Assembly (NCBI RefSeq): GCF_965228935.1
Contig: NZ_OZ245846.1
Location: 2,046,001-2,110,000, forward strand
Direction: 5' to 3'
DNA: 64,000 nt
Source: Ulvibacterium sp965228935
GTDB taxonomy: Bacteria > Bacteroidota > Bacteroidia > Flavobacteriales > Flavobacteriaceae
Part shown: one piece after another, positions 8,780-17,219 of the stretch
How the letters are laid out: each line of letters starts with the position of its first letter
Position numbering within the stretch: position 1 is the first letter of the stretch
Made by a program: the position numbers and the translations under genes
Notes under the pieces: generated by a model
Database searches by the model: none
What the model was told of the DNA's origin: nothing
The model's input: the letters and a program-made list of their open reading frames with translations, nothing else

Positions 8780-10307
8780 AATGTTTGAAATGACGCGTGC
8801 CCGTCATTACCATGGCCATGTCATTTTCGTTACAGTAATCTATGCTCAACTGATCTTTAATGGATCCTCCTGGCTGTATAACGCTGGTAATACCGCTTTT
8901 ATTGGCAATTTCCACACAATCCGGAAAGGGAAAGAATGCATCGCTCGCCATCACGGCACCATCAAGCTCAAAATTGAAGGTTTGGGCCTTGTGGATTGCC
9001 TGGTTCAGGGCATCCACACGGGAAGTCTGTCCGGTACCACTGGCACACAATTGTTTGTTTTTTGCCAAGACGATGGTATTGGACTTTGTATGCTTACATA
9101 ATTTCGAAGCAAAGATGAGGTCTTCCAATTCACGTTTTGAAGGCTCCTTATCGGTCACATATTTTAAATCTATAAGGGTATCGGTCTTGTAGTCCTTGTC
9201 CTGTACCAAAATCCCATTTAGACAGGTCCTTACAAGGGTATCCGGTAGATCGGTCTCGTTTTGGATCAGGATTATCCGGTTTTTCTTCCCTTTTAGTATG
9301 TTCAAGGCATCGTCCGAATAACTAGGTGCAATCACTACCTCACAAAACAATTGATGTATTTCCTCGGCGGTAGGTTTATCGATTTCTACATTACTGATTA
9401 AAATTCCACCAAATGCCGAGACGGGATCTCCGGCCAGCGCATCTACGTAAGCTTGGCGAATGGAATCGCGGGTAGCCAAACCACAGGCATTATTGTGCTT
9501 TAAGATAGCAAAAGTGGGGCCATCCTTTCGGAATTCGCTCATGAGATTTACGGCGGCATCCACATCCAAAAGGTTGTTGTAGGAAAGTTCCTTGCCATGC
9601 AATTTGGTGAACATGGCTTCAAAATCGCCAAAGAAAAATCCCTTTTGATGGGGGTTTTCACCATAGCGAAGGGCTCTTCCCCTGGGTTCGCTAATTTTTA
9701 GAACGGGCATTTCCTGTTGATTGAAATAATTGAAGATGGCCGTATCATAATGGGACGAAACGTTGAAGGCCTTTGAGGCAAAATGTTTACGGTCCTCTAA
9801 TGAGGTACTTCCGTCGCCAGAGCTAATCAGCTCCAGAAACTCATTATAATCCTCCATAGAAGATACACAAAGCACATCCTTGTAATTTTTGGCTGCCGCC
9901 CGAATCAGGGAAATCCCGCCGATATCTATTTTTTCGATAATCTCCTGTTCCGAGGCCCCGTTTGCCACGGTTTTTTCAAAAGGATATAGATCAACGATGA
10001 CAATGTCCAACTGTGGAATTTCATATTCTTCCAACTGGGCTACATCACCTTCATTATCCTGGCGGTTCAAAATTCCACCAAATACCTTGGGGTGTAGGGT
10101 CTTTACCCTTCCCCCTAAAATGGAAGGATAGCTGGTGACCTCCTCTACGGGCACAACCTCAATGCCCAGTTCCTTGATGAATTTTTCCGTGCCCCCGGTG
10201 GAATAGATGGTGATACCCAGTTCCTGAAATTTTCTAACAATTGGTTCCAGTCCGTCCTTGTGGAATACGGATATCAAGGCCGAAGAGGCTTTTTTTACAT
10301 TGCTCAT
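8778..10307 (-). CDS. purH: bifunctional AICAR formyltransferase/IMP cyclohydrolase
   Basis: Catalyses the last two steps of de novo IMP synthesis. The N-terminal MGS-like IMP cyclohydrolase domain (about 5-130) contains STGGT (36-40) and the GGRVKTLHP region (65-73). The C-terminal AICAR transformylase domain has the catalytic KHNNACG motif with K270-H271, and later a conserved SDAFFPFPD segment. The length (509 aa) is typical. It follows the GAF-protein gene by 92 bp on the same strand and precedes mreB. Confidence 0.97.
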   Translation of the reverse strand: MSNVKKASSALISVFHKDGLEPIVRKFQELGITIYSTGGTEKFIKELGIEVVPVEEVTSYPSILGGRVKTLHPKVFGGILNRQDNEGDVAQLEEYEIPQLDIVIVDLYPFEKTVANGASEQEIIEKIDIGGISLIRAAAKNYKDVLCVSSMEDYNEFLELISSGDGSTSLEDRKHFASKAFNVSSHYDTAIFNYFNQQEMPVLKISEPRGRALRYGENPHQKGFFFGDFEAMFTKLHGKELSYNNLLDVDAAVNLMSEFRKDGPTFAILKHNNACGLATRDSIRQAYVDALAGDPVSAFGGILISNVEIDKPTAEEIHQLFCEVVIAPSYSDDALNILKGKKNRIILIQNETDLPDTLVRTCLNGILVQDKDYKTDTLIDLKYVTDKEPSKRELEDLIFASKLCKHTKSNTIVLAKNKQLCASGTGQTSRVDALNQAIHKAQTFNFELDGAVMASDAFFPFPDCVEIANKSGITSVIQPGGSIKDQLSIDYCNENDMAMVMTGTRHFKH

Positions 10308-10340
10308 TTGTATGGTGTTGTGGGATATGGTTTAAACACA

Positions 10341-10348
10341 CAAAATTA
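10341..10348 (-). promoter_or_regulatory. candidate purH -7 box
   Basis: TAATTTTG on the minus strand fits TAnnTTTG and lies 33 nt upstream of the purH ATG. No convincing -33 TTG was found. Confidence 0.35.
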
Positions 10349-10399
10349 ATTTTTTTGAATGTAAAAAAGAGGCCATTTATCAACAAAACCGCTAAAGTT

Positions 10400-10849
10400 T
10401 TAAAGAATTTTGGCGACCTCGGCAGTAACAAATTCCAAGAATCGCTCATCGTCCTGGGTAAAGGGATCGGGCGTATTGGAGTCGATATCGATCTGACCGA
10501 TGTTTTCACCGTCTACGAACAAGGGCACCACAATTTCCGCCTTTACGGTAATACTACAGGCAATGTAATTATCCTGGGCCGAAACGTCGGGAACCACAAA
10601 ATTTTGATTGCTTAGGGCCACTTGTCCGCAGATTCCCTTTCCAAAAGGGATAATAGTGTGATCCGTTGGTTCCCCGGCATAGGGCCCCAACTTTAATTCC
10701 TCTTTTTCCCCGTTCCTAAAATAGAAACCTACCCAATCATAGTAGGCGACTTCTTTTTTTAGAAGCTCACAAATTTCTTGAAGACGGGTGGTCACATCGG
10801 ATTTCTGTTCAATGATCTGGACTATTTTTTCCCTTAATGAATCTAACAT
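10400..10849 (-). CDS. GAF domain protein, free methionine-(R)-sulfoxide reductase-like
   Basis: A single GAF domain of 149 aa strongly resembling fRMsr (E. coli YebR type), which reduces free methionine R-sulfoxide. Family signatures visible are DWVGFYF (38-44), GKGICGQVA (70-78), VVPDV (85-89), YIAC (95-98), EIVVPL (105-110) and DIDS (121-124). C74 and C98 match the second and third family cysteines by their 24-residue spacing. The first family cysteine, ten residues before C74, is H64 here. The catalytic cysteine is therefore kept but one thiol is lost. It could be a working reductase with two-cysteine chemistry or a ligand-binding relative. It lies upstream of purH. Confidence 0.82.
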   Translation of the reverse strand: MLDSLREKIVQIIEQKSDVTTRLQEICELLKKEVAYYDWVGFYFRNGEKEELKLGPYAGEPTDHTIIPFGKGICGQVALSNQNFVVPDVSAQDNYIACSITVKAEIVVPLFVDGENIGQIDIDSNTPDPFTQDDERFLEFVTAEVAKIL

Positions 10850-10891
10850 AGGATTTTACAATTTCTACTTTCAAAAGTCGAGGTTTTTGGT

Positions 10892-10899
10892 CAAAACTA
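10892..10899 (-). promoter_or_regulatory. candidate -7 box of the GAF-protein gene
   Basis: TAGTTTTG on the minus strand, 42 nt upstream of the ATG at 10849, fits TAnnTTTG. No -33 element is evident. The 131-bp gap to the divergent HYC_CC_PP gene holds promoters for both. Confidence 0.35.
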
Positions 10900-10967
10900 A
10901 CAAAATGCCGGGGGCATAAATATTCGTTAATGATATGCCCTGGCAAAAGTAAGAATGTAATAATTTG

Positions 10968-10975
10968 TACTTTTG
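10968..10975 (+). promoter_or_regulatory. -7 box of the HYC_CC_PP gene, probable leaderless start
   Basis: TACTTTTG fits TAnnTTTG and ends 5 bp before the ATG at 10981, so the transcript would begin at or next to that codon. This favours ATG 10981 over the in-frame ATG at 10930. No TTG lies 19 bp upstream. Confidence 0.45.
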
Positions 10976-10980
10976 TAGTT

Positions 10981-11397
10981 ATGAAAGCGATAATTTACAA
11001 AGGAGTGTCCCTAGCTATGGCATTGCTCTTGCTCGTCTCCACAACCTCGTGGACGGTCGGCAAGCATTATTGCATGGACCGTTTGATAGATGTGTCGTTT
11101 TTTGCCCATGCCCAGGATTGTGGTATGGACATGGGAGTTTCAATGAACGCTACTTCGCAAATGGAAACCGAGGATTCCTGTTGCAGCGATCAACTCATCG
11201 TAGTGGAAGGACAGGATCATTTAACTACTTCCTCCAATGATAGTATTCTTGTGCCACAGCCCTTTTTAACTGCTTTTGCCTATTCCTATTTGGCCTTGTT
11301 CAAGGCACAAGTGGAACGGCCGGTTCCCCATGAACACTACCCTCCTCCCCTATTGTATAAGGACATCCATGTCCTTGATCAGGTTTTCCTCATTTGA
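10981..11397 (+). CDS. HYC_CC_PP family small cysteine-rich exported protein
   Basis: A 138 aa protein with an N-terminal signal sequence (about 1-25), fitting the Bacteroidetes family named for three short motifs: KHYC (28-31), SCC (66-68) and a Pro-rich HYPPPLLY (119-126). A further cysteine is C47. These motifs and the adjacent HMA and TonB genes point to metal binding, probably copper, in the periplasm, but no activity is established. The start was moved from ATG 10930 because the promoter box and signal peptide fit ATG 10981. It opens the metal locus and is followed by 132 bp with a small hairpin but no clear terminator. Confidence 0.8.
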   Translation: MKAIIYKGVSLAMALLLLVSTTSWTVGKHYCMDRLIDVSFFAHAQDCGMDMGVSMNATSQMETEDSCCSDQLIVVEGQDHLTTSSNDSILVPQPFLTAFAYSYLALFKAQVERPVPHEHYPPPLLYKDIHVLDQVFLI

Positions 11398-11529
11398 TTT
11401 ATTCGTCATTTCCAAGTAGGCGGCATTGCACCGTCTATTTTATCCCTAGTTTTTTAAATAAGGATGCTTAGCGAATTGTACCAAAAAGATTTCCCTTTTT
11501 GGGGAAAATGACAATAAATCTAAAATTAT

Positions 11530-12252
11530 ATGAAACGCATATATAACATTACTGGAATGACCTGCAGCGGATGCTCTGCTTCGGTTACCGAAAAATTATC
11601 CCAAGTCGATGGTGTTACAAAGGTTGATGTAGATTTGGAAAGAAGGGAAGCGGAAATTTCCATGGACACTTCTATTCCTTTAAATACATTAAAATCCGCC
11701 CTGCCAGAAAAATATGGCATCTCGGAAAGGGAAGCCCATATATCCGAAATGAATACAGAGGTGGCTCAAGAAAAAACCAAGCTACAACAGTTAAGACCAT
11801 TGTTTCTCATCTTTCTATACCTATTTGCAACGGCCTTTTTGCTCAACTATAAGGAAGGAAATATCGATTTCGCAATGTTGGATTTTATGGGCCTCTTTTA
11901 CATTGTATTTAGCTTTTTTAAACTGTTGGACCTAAAAGGCTTCCCGGAAAGTTTTCGTATGTACGACCCCTTGGCCAAGGCAATACCTATCTATGGATGG
12001 ATCTATCCCTTTATGGAATTGGCACTGGGGCTGATGTTCCTGATGCGATATGCCCTGACCACGGCCCTTATCGCAACAATTGTACTATTGGGAATCACGA
12101 CCATAGGGGTGACCCGGACGTTACTTGACAAGAAAAGCATCCGATGTGCTTGCCTGGGTACGGCCCTTAAGCTACCTATGACCGAGGCTACATTTATTGA
12201 AAATGCCGTTATGCTGGTCATGGCGATAGTTATGTTGGCCCAAATACTCTAA
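11530..12252 (+). CDS. HMA domain fused to MauE/DoxX-like membrane domain
   Basis: A 240 aa fusion. The N-terminal heavy-metal-associated domain (about 1-68) has the metal site GMTCSGC (C12, C15). After a linker, four hydrophobic segments (about 90-106, 116-133, 155-195, 222-240) form a MauE/DoxX-like membrane domain with a cytoplasmic-side CAC motif (C206, C208). In methylamine metabolism MauE helps disulfide formation. Here the pairing suggests handing a soft metal to, or redox chemistry at, the membrane; this is inference. It lies 10 bp upstream of the TonB receptor, so the two are probably one transcript. Confidence 0.83.
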   Translation: MKRIYNITGMTCSGCSASVTEKLSQVDGVTKVDVDLERREAEISMDTSIPLNTLKSALPEKYGISEREAHISEMNTEVAQEKTKLQQLRPLFLIFLYLFATAFLLNYKEGNIDFAMLDFMGLFYIVFSFFKLLDLKGFPESFRMYDPLAKAIPIYGWIYPFMELALGLMFLMRYALTTALIATIVLLGITTIGVTRTLLDKKSIRCACLGTALKLPMTEATFIENAVMLVMAIVMLAQIL

Positions 12253-12262
12253 TAGAGGAAAG

Positions 12263-14575
12263 ATGAAAAAATATGTGATACTTGCTATTATGGCAATTCC
12301 TTTGATTTCTCTTTCCCAGGATAAAGTAGAAGGTATGGTTATGGAAGGAAATTCCAAAAACGAACATATAGGCCTGCCGGGCGCCAATGTCTATTGGATG
12401 AACTCCCAAATAGGAACGGTTACCGATGCAGAAGGTCTTTTTAGTATACCTTATTCCAAGGAATATAATACATTGATCATTAGTTATGTCGGATTTCAAT
12501 CGGATACGCTGACGATAAATTCGCCCCGGATGCTCCATCACACCCTAAGACCGGCCAACGAGTTGGATGAAGTGGTGGTGGAAAAGAAACGTGAGGCGGT
12601 TCAAAAGACTTTCTTCAGCGCACAAAACGTAGTCACGGTAAATAGTGCCGAATTGTTAAAGGCCGCCTGTTGCAACCTTTCCGAAAGTTTTGAGACCAAT
12701 CCGGCCATTGATGTTAATTTCAATGATGCCCTTACCGGTACCAAACAAATTCAGATGCTGGGATTAACGAGTCCCTATTTGTTGATTACCCAAGAGAACA
12801 TTCCCATGATACGCGGGGCTTCGCAGACGTATGGTTTGACCTTTATCCCTGGAACCTGGGTAGAAAGTATACAGATTACCAAAGGGGCCGGAAGTGTGGT
12901 CAATGGATACGAGAGTATTTCCGGGCAAATCAATACGGAACTGGTGAAACCATTTACGGACAATGCCATTTTTGTAAATGGTTACGCCAATAGGAATGGC
13001 CGTTTGGAACTCAATACGCATTTTAATCAAAAATTGACCGATAGGTTGAGTACCGGATTTTATGTACATGGGAACAGGAGAGACCAAAAGGAAGATCGGA
13101 ACAATGACGGATTTTTGGATGCCCCGTTAATGAACCAGATCAATGTGATGAACCGTTGGCAATATCAGGATCCTGAAAAAGGTTGGGTAAGTTTTGTCAA
13201 TTTTCGTTTTTTGAACGATGAAAAGCAGATAGGGGAGACCCGTTTCAGACCTAACTCCGATGGATCCATGACCAATACACTAGCCTTGGGCGAGGTCGAA
13301 GGGCCCGCACTGAGCGCAGCAGAAGGTCCTGCCCTGAGCGCAGTCGAAGGGTGGGGCGGCGAAATCGATACCCGAAGGTTCGATTCCTCCCTAAAATTGG
13401 GTTATGTGTTTCCCGAGCTCCCCTTTCAAAGTTTTGGGTTTCAGGCTTCTTATAGTATCCACAAACAAAATTCGTACTTCGGATTAAACCGGTACGATAT
13501 TGATCACGAAAGCATCTATTCCAATCTTATTTTCAATTCCATTCTTGGGGATACGAGAAATAAGTTCAAGGCAGGCTTGACCTTTGCCTATGATTCCTAT
13601 GATGAATTGGTCAACGTTCAGGAATTTGAAAGGATAGATCGGTCGGTAGGGGCATTTTTAGAATACAGCTATGACAATCTGGAAAAAGTTAGCCTAACGG
13701 CGGGGCTACGGGTAGACGATCATAATCGTTTGGGAACGTTTGTTACCCCTAGATTTCATATACGCTATACACCTTGGGAAAAAGCAAGTCTTAGGGGGTC
13801 TTTTGGAAGAGGTAGGCGAGCGGCCAATATTTTTGCGGAGAACCAGCAGTTGTTCGCATCATCCCGTCAGATTCAATTATTGGACTCCAATGGCAGTATC
13901 TACGGACTGGATCCCGAGGATGCATGGAACTATGGGCTTAGCTTCATCCAAGGCTTTACCTTTATGGATAGACCCGGAAACGTAACCTTGGATTTCTATA
14001 GAACGGATTTTCGCAATCAAGTGGTAGTGGATTGGGAAAATCCCGATGAGATTTCCTTCTACAACTTGGAAGGGAAGAGTTATGCCAACAGCCTGCAATT
14101 GGAACTGAACCATGAAATTTTGAACAACTTAGAAGTCCGTACGGCGTACAAATATTATGAGGTAGAAGTTGATTATCGGTCAGGGAGGTTGCAAAAGCCT
14201 TTATTGGCACGGCACCGTTTCTTTGCCAATTTGGGCTACCAGACCAAAATTAGGGAGAATGGATCGCAATGGCGATTGGATTACACATTGCATACATTGG
14301 GCAAACAACGCCTACCTGATACATCCGCCAATCCCGAGCCATTCCGGTTGGAAGCGTTTTCGGAACCCTATAGTCTAATGAACGCCCAGGTAACCAAAGT
14401 TTTCTCCAAAAAGTTCGAGGTTTATTTAGGAGGTGAAAATTTGACTAATTTTACACAGAACAATCCGGTTTTGGGGTCTGAAGATCCCTTTGGCCCATAT
14501 TTTGATACAACCATTGTGTTCGCACCGATTATGGGAAGAATGTTCTATGTAGGTTTTCGGCTTAAACCATACTAA
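12263..14575 (+). CDS. TonB-dependent outer-membrane receptor, probably metal-related
   Basis: A 770 aa receptor with signal peptide (about 1-19), a CarboxypepD_reg-like beta-sandwich (about 20-100), a plug domain (about 110-225; NAPID-type segment TNPAIDVNF, then ITKGAGSVVNGYESISGQIN) and a beta-barrel ending in an aromatic strand (FYVGFRLKPY). A double cysteine (AACCN, about 132-136) just before the plug is unusual and could bind metal. Residues 345-366 are an in-frame insertion made of two 8-residue repeats (VEGPALSA, AEGPALSA) encoded by a 24-bp DNA repeat. Flanking HMA genes suggest copper or another heavy metal as substrate; no SusD partner is present. Confidence 0.9.
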   Translation: MKKYVILAIMAIPLISLSQDKVEGMVMEGNSKNEHIGLPGANVYWMNSQIGTVTDAEGLFSIPYSKEYNTLIISYVGFQSDTLTINSPRMLHHTLRPANELDEVVVEKKREAVQKTFFSAQNVVTVNSAELLKAACCNLSESFETNPAIDVNFNDALTGTKQIQMLGLTSPYLLITQENIPMIRGASQTYGLTFIPGTWVESIQITKGAGSVVNGYESISGQINTELVKPFTDNAIFVNGYANRNGRLELNTHFNQKLTDRLSTGFYVHGNRRDQKEDRNNDGFLDAPLMNQINVMNRWQYQDPEKGWVSFVNFRFLNDEKQIGETRFRPNSDGSMTNTLALGEVEGPALSAAEGPALSAVEGWGGEIDTRRFDSSLKLGYVFPELPFQSFGFQASYSIHKQNSYFGLNRYDIDHESIYSNLIFNSILGDTRNKFKAGLTFAYDSYDELVNVQEFERIDRSVGAFLEYSYDNLEKVSLTAGLRVDDHNRLGTFVTPRFHIRYTPWEKASLRGSFGRGRRAANIFAENQQLFASSRQIQLLDSNGSIYGLDPEDAWNYGLSFIQGFTFMDRPGNVTLDFYRTDFRNQVVVDWENPDEISFYNLEGKSYANSLQLELNHEILNNLEVRTAYKYYEVEVDYRSGRLQKPLLARHRFFANLGYQTKIRENGSQWRLDYTLHTLGKQRLPDTSANPEPFRLEAFSEPYSLMNAQVTKVFSKKFEVYLGGENLTNFTQNNPVLGSEDPFGPYFDTTIVFAPIMGRMFYVGFRLKPY
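13292..13353 (+). repeat. 24-bp tandem repeat inserted in frame in the TonB receptor
   Basis: Two units share GAGCGCAG (13312-13319 and 13336-13343) exactly 24 bp apart. GTCGAAGG occurs at 13295-13302 and 13343-13350, 48 bp apart, so a partial third unit leads the array. The core CTGAGCGCAGTCGAAGG resembles the intergenic palindromic repeat CCTTCGACTGCGCTCAG seen in many bacterial genomes (from memory). Because the unit is 24 bp the reading frame is kept and eight residues are added per copy. Confidence 0.8.
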
Positions 14576-14615
14576 TCTTGGTCGGAACATTGTTCGGACC
14601 TTAAAAATTAAGAAT

Positions 14616-14975
14616 ATGAAAAAAATAATACTATCAACACTTTTAATGCTGATATCAGTAACCGTTTTTGCCCAGGAAAAAAACAAAAAATTGACTATGG
14701 AAGTCGATGGCAAGTGCGAAATGTGCAAAATGCGGATAGAAAAGGCGGCACTAGGAGTAAAGGGAGTAAAATACGCCCTTTGGGATATCCCTTCCCATCA
14801 ATTGTCATTGATTATTGATGAGCGCAAAACGGATGCCATGAAAATTAAGACCGCCATGGTAGCCGTGGGTCATGATACCAAGGAACTTAAAGCCACGGAA
14901 GAAGCTTATAATAATGTACATCCCTGCTGTAAATATCGTGAGGACAACACTGACGATAGCGAACAGCATCAATGA
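14616..14975 (+). CDS. periplasmic heavy-metal-associated (HMA) domain protein
   Basis: A 119 aa protein with a cleavable signal peptide (about 1-20, ending VFAQ), then an HMA fold in which the metal loop reads GKCEMC (C34, C37). A second putative site, HPCCK (H101, C103, C104), sits in a hydrophilic C-terminal tail. Small periplasmic HMA proteins capture or pass on Cu(I). It lies 40 bp after the TonB receptor and probably accepts metal released into the periplasm. It could instead serve mercury or cadmium, since CxxC loops do not distinguish these. Confidence 0.83.
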   Translation: MKKIILSTLLMLISVTVFAQEKNKKLTMEVDGKCEMCKMRIEKAALGVKGVKYALWDIPSHQLSLIIDERKTDAMKIKTAMVAVGHDTKELKATEEAYNNVHPCCKYREDNTDDSEQHQ

Positions 14976-15107
14976 AGTGTGGTTAAAACACCAAAAGCTC
15001 TCTTTTAAAAGTTAAATTTTAAGGTTTACCGACCAATTTGGGGTAGGTAGATGTAAGGACAACCCAATTTTTCGCACTAAAACGAATATCACTAAAGGTC
15101 GATATAG

Positions 15108-16073
15108 GTGCGGAAGGCTTTTTTTATCACCATTTTTATATCGGCGCAACAGCTTTTTTCCCAAACTTGTTGTTCCGGAGGGGTTCCCTTGTCCAATAAT
15201 CTAGGGTTGCCCAATGAAGGAAAAGGGGTCTGGATCCTCGGATTGAATTATGATTACAACAATCTGAATACCTTAAATGCAGGAACGGAACAACTTGATG
15301 ATGATTCCCGATTGCGTATTACCAATTCTGTTTTAGCAAATTTAGGCTACGCCTTTACGGATAGGATTTCCGTAGAAGTACTCTTTACATGGGTAAACCA
15401 GACACGAACCATTACACAATTCGGGAATGAGAATTTTACCGAAACTACGGGCATTGGTGACGCCGTTTTCCTAGCCAAATACGCTGTTCCGGATATTCTT
15501 GGGGAACGGACGGTCTTGAATTTGGGACTGGGAACCAAGGCACCTCTTGGTAAATCCGATTTGACCACAGAGGAAGGATTTCAGTTGACGGCCGACCTTC
15601 AACCCGGGAGCGGGGCGTGGGATATGATCGGATGGATGTCCATATCCAAAGGACTTAATTTTAGGCCCTCGGCCACAATTTCGGGAAGCTTCACCTATCG
15701 CTTAACGGGCAAGAACAATTCATATCTTAATAATACCTCAATCTATGAATTTGGTGATGTAATACAGACCAATTTGGGGTATACAGATCAGTTTCTTTTG
15801 TTCAATACCATATTTAGCCCTGGCGTGGTGTTTAAATACCGGAACGCTTCCGTGGACAGGGTAGAAGACTCCGATTTGCCCAATACCGGGGGGGAATGGG
15901 TTTTTGTCAGGCCCGAACTTGGGGCCCAGATTACACCGAGTATTACATTGAACACACGATTGGAATTGCCCGTTTACAGTTATGTGGACGGCACACAGCT
16001 CACACCGACATTACGGTTCACGGCAGGAGTCTCATTTCTGTTGAAAAAGAAGGAGGTAAACATTTTAAACTAA
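15108..16073 (+). CDS. outer-membrane beta-barrel protein of unknown function (transporter-like)
   Basis: A 321 aa exported protein. The start is GTG at 15108: an in-frame TAG precedes it directly and the reading begins with a good signal peptide (RKAFFITIFISAQQLFS). The predicted mature N-terminus carries TCCSGG, a vicinal cysteine pair. The rest alternates polar and hydrophobic residues typical of outer-membrane strands. A region such as IGDAVFLAKY...GLGTKAPLGKSD recalls the 'phenol MetA/transporter' barrel family. Position in the metal locus, 133 bp after the HMA gene, suggests a role in metal export or sensing, but this is inference. Confidence 0.7.
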   Translation: MRKAFFITIFISAQQLFSQTCCSGGVPLSNNLGLPNEGKGVWILGLNYDYNNLNTLNAGTEQLDDDSRLRITNSVLANLGYAFTDRISVEVLFTWVNQTRTITQFGNENFTETTGIGDAVFLAKYAVPDILGERTVLNLGLGTKAPLGKSDLTTEEGFQLTADLQPGSGAWDMIGWMSISKGLNFRPSATISGSFTYRLTGKNNSYLNNTSIYEFGDVIQTNLGYTDQFLLFNTIFSPGVVFKYRNASVDRVEDSDLPNTGGEWVFVRPELGAQITPSITLNTRLELPVYSYVDGTQLTPTLRFTAGVSFLLKKKEVNILN

Positions 16074-16079
16074 TTAGCT

Positions 16080-17147
16080 ATGAAAAACATGTTATTTTTA
16101 CTGGTTTGTGGCATATTCTTATTGTCATGTAGCTCATCGAGTACACAAGAAACGGAACAGAATCCGGATTTTCAGGGAAGCCCAAATCCTTCCTCCAATG
16201 AATGGAGCATTCCGGTATCCGAGGTTTTGGATGGTGGCCCTGGAAGGGACGGCATCCCCGCTTTGGAGAATCCCAATTTTGTCGCCGCGGAAGATGCCTC
16301 GGCTGTTTTAAGGGATACGGATTTGATAATAGGTTTTAAAAACGGGAATGATATCCGCGCTTATCCCCACATAATTTTGGATTGGCACGAAATCGTCAAT
16401 GATAACATAAACGACGTTTCCCTCGCGGTCACCTACTGCCCACTTACAGGTACCGGAATCGGGTGGAACAGAATATTAAATGGCAGGGAAACGACTTTCG
16501 GGGTATCGGGTTTATTGTATCAGACCAACTTGGTTCCTTTTGACCGTGCTACATTGAGCAATTGGTCACAGATTTTGAATGAATCCGTAAATGGCAGTCT
16601 TTTGGGGGAAAAGGCGGAGTTGATTCCTTTGGTGGAAACCGATTGGGGAACATGGAAATCCATGTTTCCGACCACTAAGGTTTTAAGTATAATCACCGGT
16701 TTTTCCAGGACATATGGTATTTACCCCTATAGGGATTATAGGACCAACAATGATTTCTTCATTTTCCCTACCCCCAAGGACGATAGATTACCTTTAAAGG
16801 AACGGGTACACGCCATCATAGATAATGGGGATGCAAAGGCCTATCGCTTCGCGGATGTTGAATCCTTGGGAGCGATCAAGGATTCCTTTAGGGGGAAAGA
16901 TTATTTGGTGGTCGGCAATTCGGAATTTATGGTCTCCTTTGAATTGAACGGGTCTCAGAATACTTCACAATTTGAATTTGTTTTTGATGGGAATTCAGAA
17001 GCGATTGTACAGGATACCAATGGTACTCAATGGAATGCTTTTGGAGAGGTCGTCTCTGGATCGGGTAGTCCTTTAAAAGTATCTTCCTCTTTTATGGGGT
17101 ATTGGTTCTCTATTCCAGCCTTTTATGAGACTTTTTTGTATGAATGA
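16080..17147 (+). CDS. DUF3179 domain lipoprotein
   Basis: A 355 aa lipoprotein: hydrophobic signal with lipobox LLSC (C17) followed by a Ser/Thr-rich tether. The body matches DUF3179, with the family stretches DGIPALENP, AYPHIILDWHEIVND and VTYCPLTGTG. The function of DUF3179 is unknown; these proteins are common near metal and redox genes. It lies 6 bp downstream of the barrel protein, so the two are co-transcribed, and the unit ends at a strong terminator. The conserved Cys in TYCPLT is worth noting as a candidate functional residue. Confidence 0.85.
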   Translation: MKNMLFLLVCGIFLLSCSSSSTQETEQNPDFQGSPNPSSNEWSIPVSEVLDGGPGRDGIPALENPNFVAAEDASAVLRDTDLIIGFKNGNDIRAYPHIILDWHEIVNDNINDVSLAVTYCPLTGTGIGWNRILNGRETTFGVSGLLYQTNLVPFDRATLSNWSQILNESVNGSLLGEKAELIPLVETDWGTWKSMFPTTKVLSIITGFSRTYGIYPYRDYRTNNDFFIFPTPKDDRLPLKERVHAIIDNGDAKAYRFADVESLGAIKDSFRGKDYLVVGNSEFMVSFELNGSQNTSQFEFVFDGNSEAIVQDTNGTQWNAFGEVVSGSGSPLKVSSSFMGYWFSIPAFYETFLYE

Positions 17148-17163
17148 TTTTTCGTAGTTCCCT

Positions 17164-17208
17164 AAAAATAAAAGCCTCCTTGGGAATACCAAGGAGGCTT
17201 TTATTTTT
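17164..17208. terminator. bidirectional intrinsic terminator between DUF3179 gene and groEL
   Basis: A perfect 20-bp stem (17164-17183 pairing with 17189-17208) surrounds the loop GAATA. The GC core is GCCTCCTTGG and both ends are A/T-rich, so a U-tract is formed in either direction. It serves the convergent DUF3179 (+) and groEL (-) genes. Confidence 0.93.
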
Positions 17209-17219
17209 ATAGTAGTTGC

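Noticed and set aside
11490..11507. Hairpin TTTCCC / GGGAAA after the HYC_CC_PP gene as a terminator
   Set aside because: Only a 6-bp A/T-flanked stem and no T-run follows (ATGACAATAA), so termination is not supported.
13292..13353. Repeat as a frameshift or assembly error
   Set aside because: The frame is intact on both sides and the period is exactly 24 bp; read data would be needed to exclude a collapsed or expanded array.
12263..14575. SusC-type PUL receptor
   Set aside because: No SusD-like gene follows, the length (770 aa) is short for SusC, and neighbours are HMA proteins.
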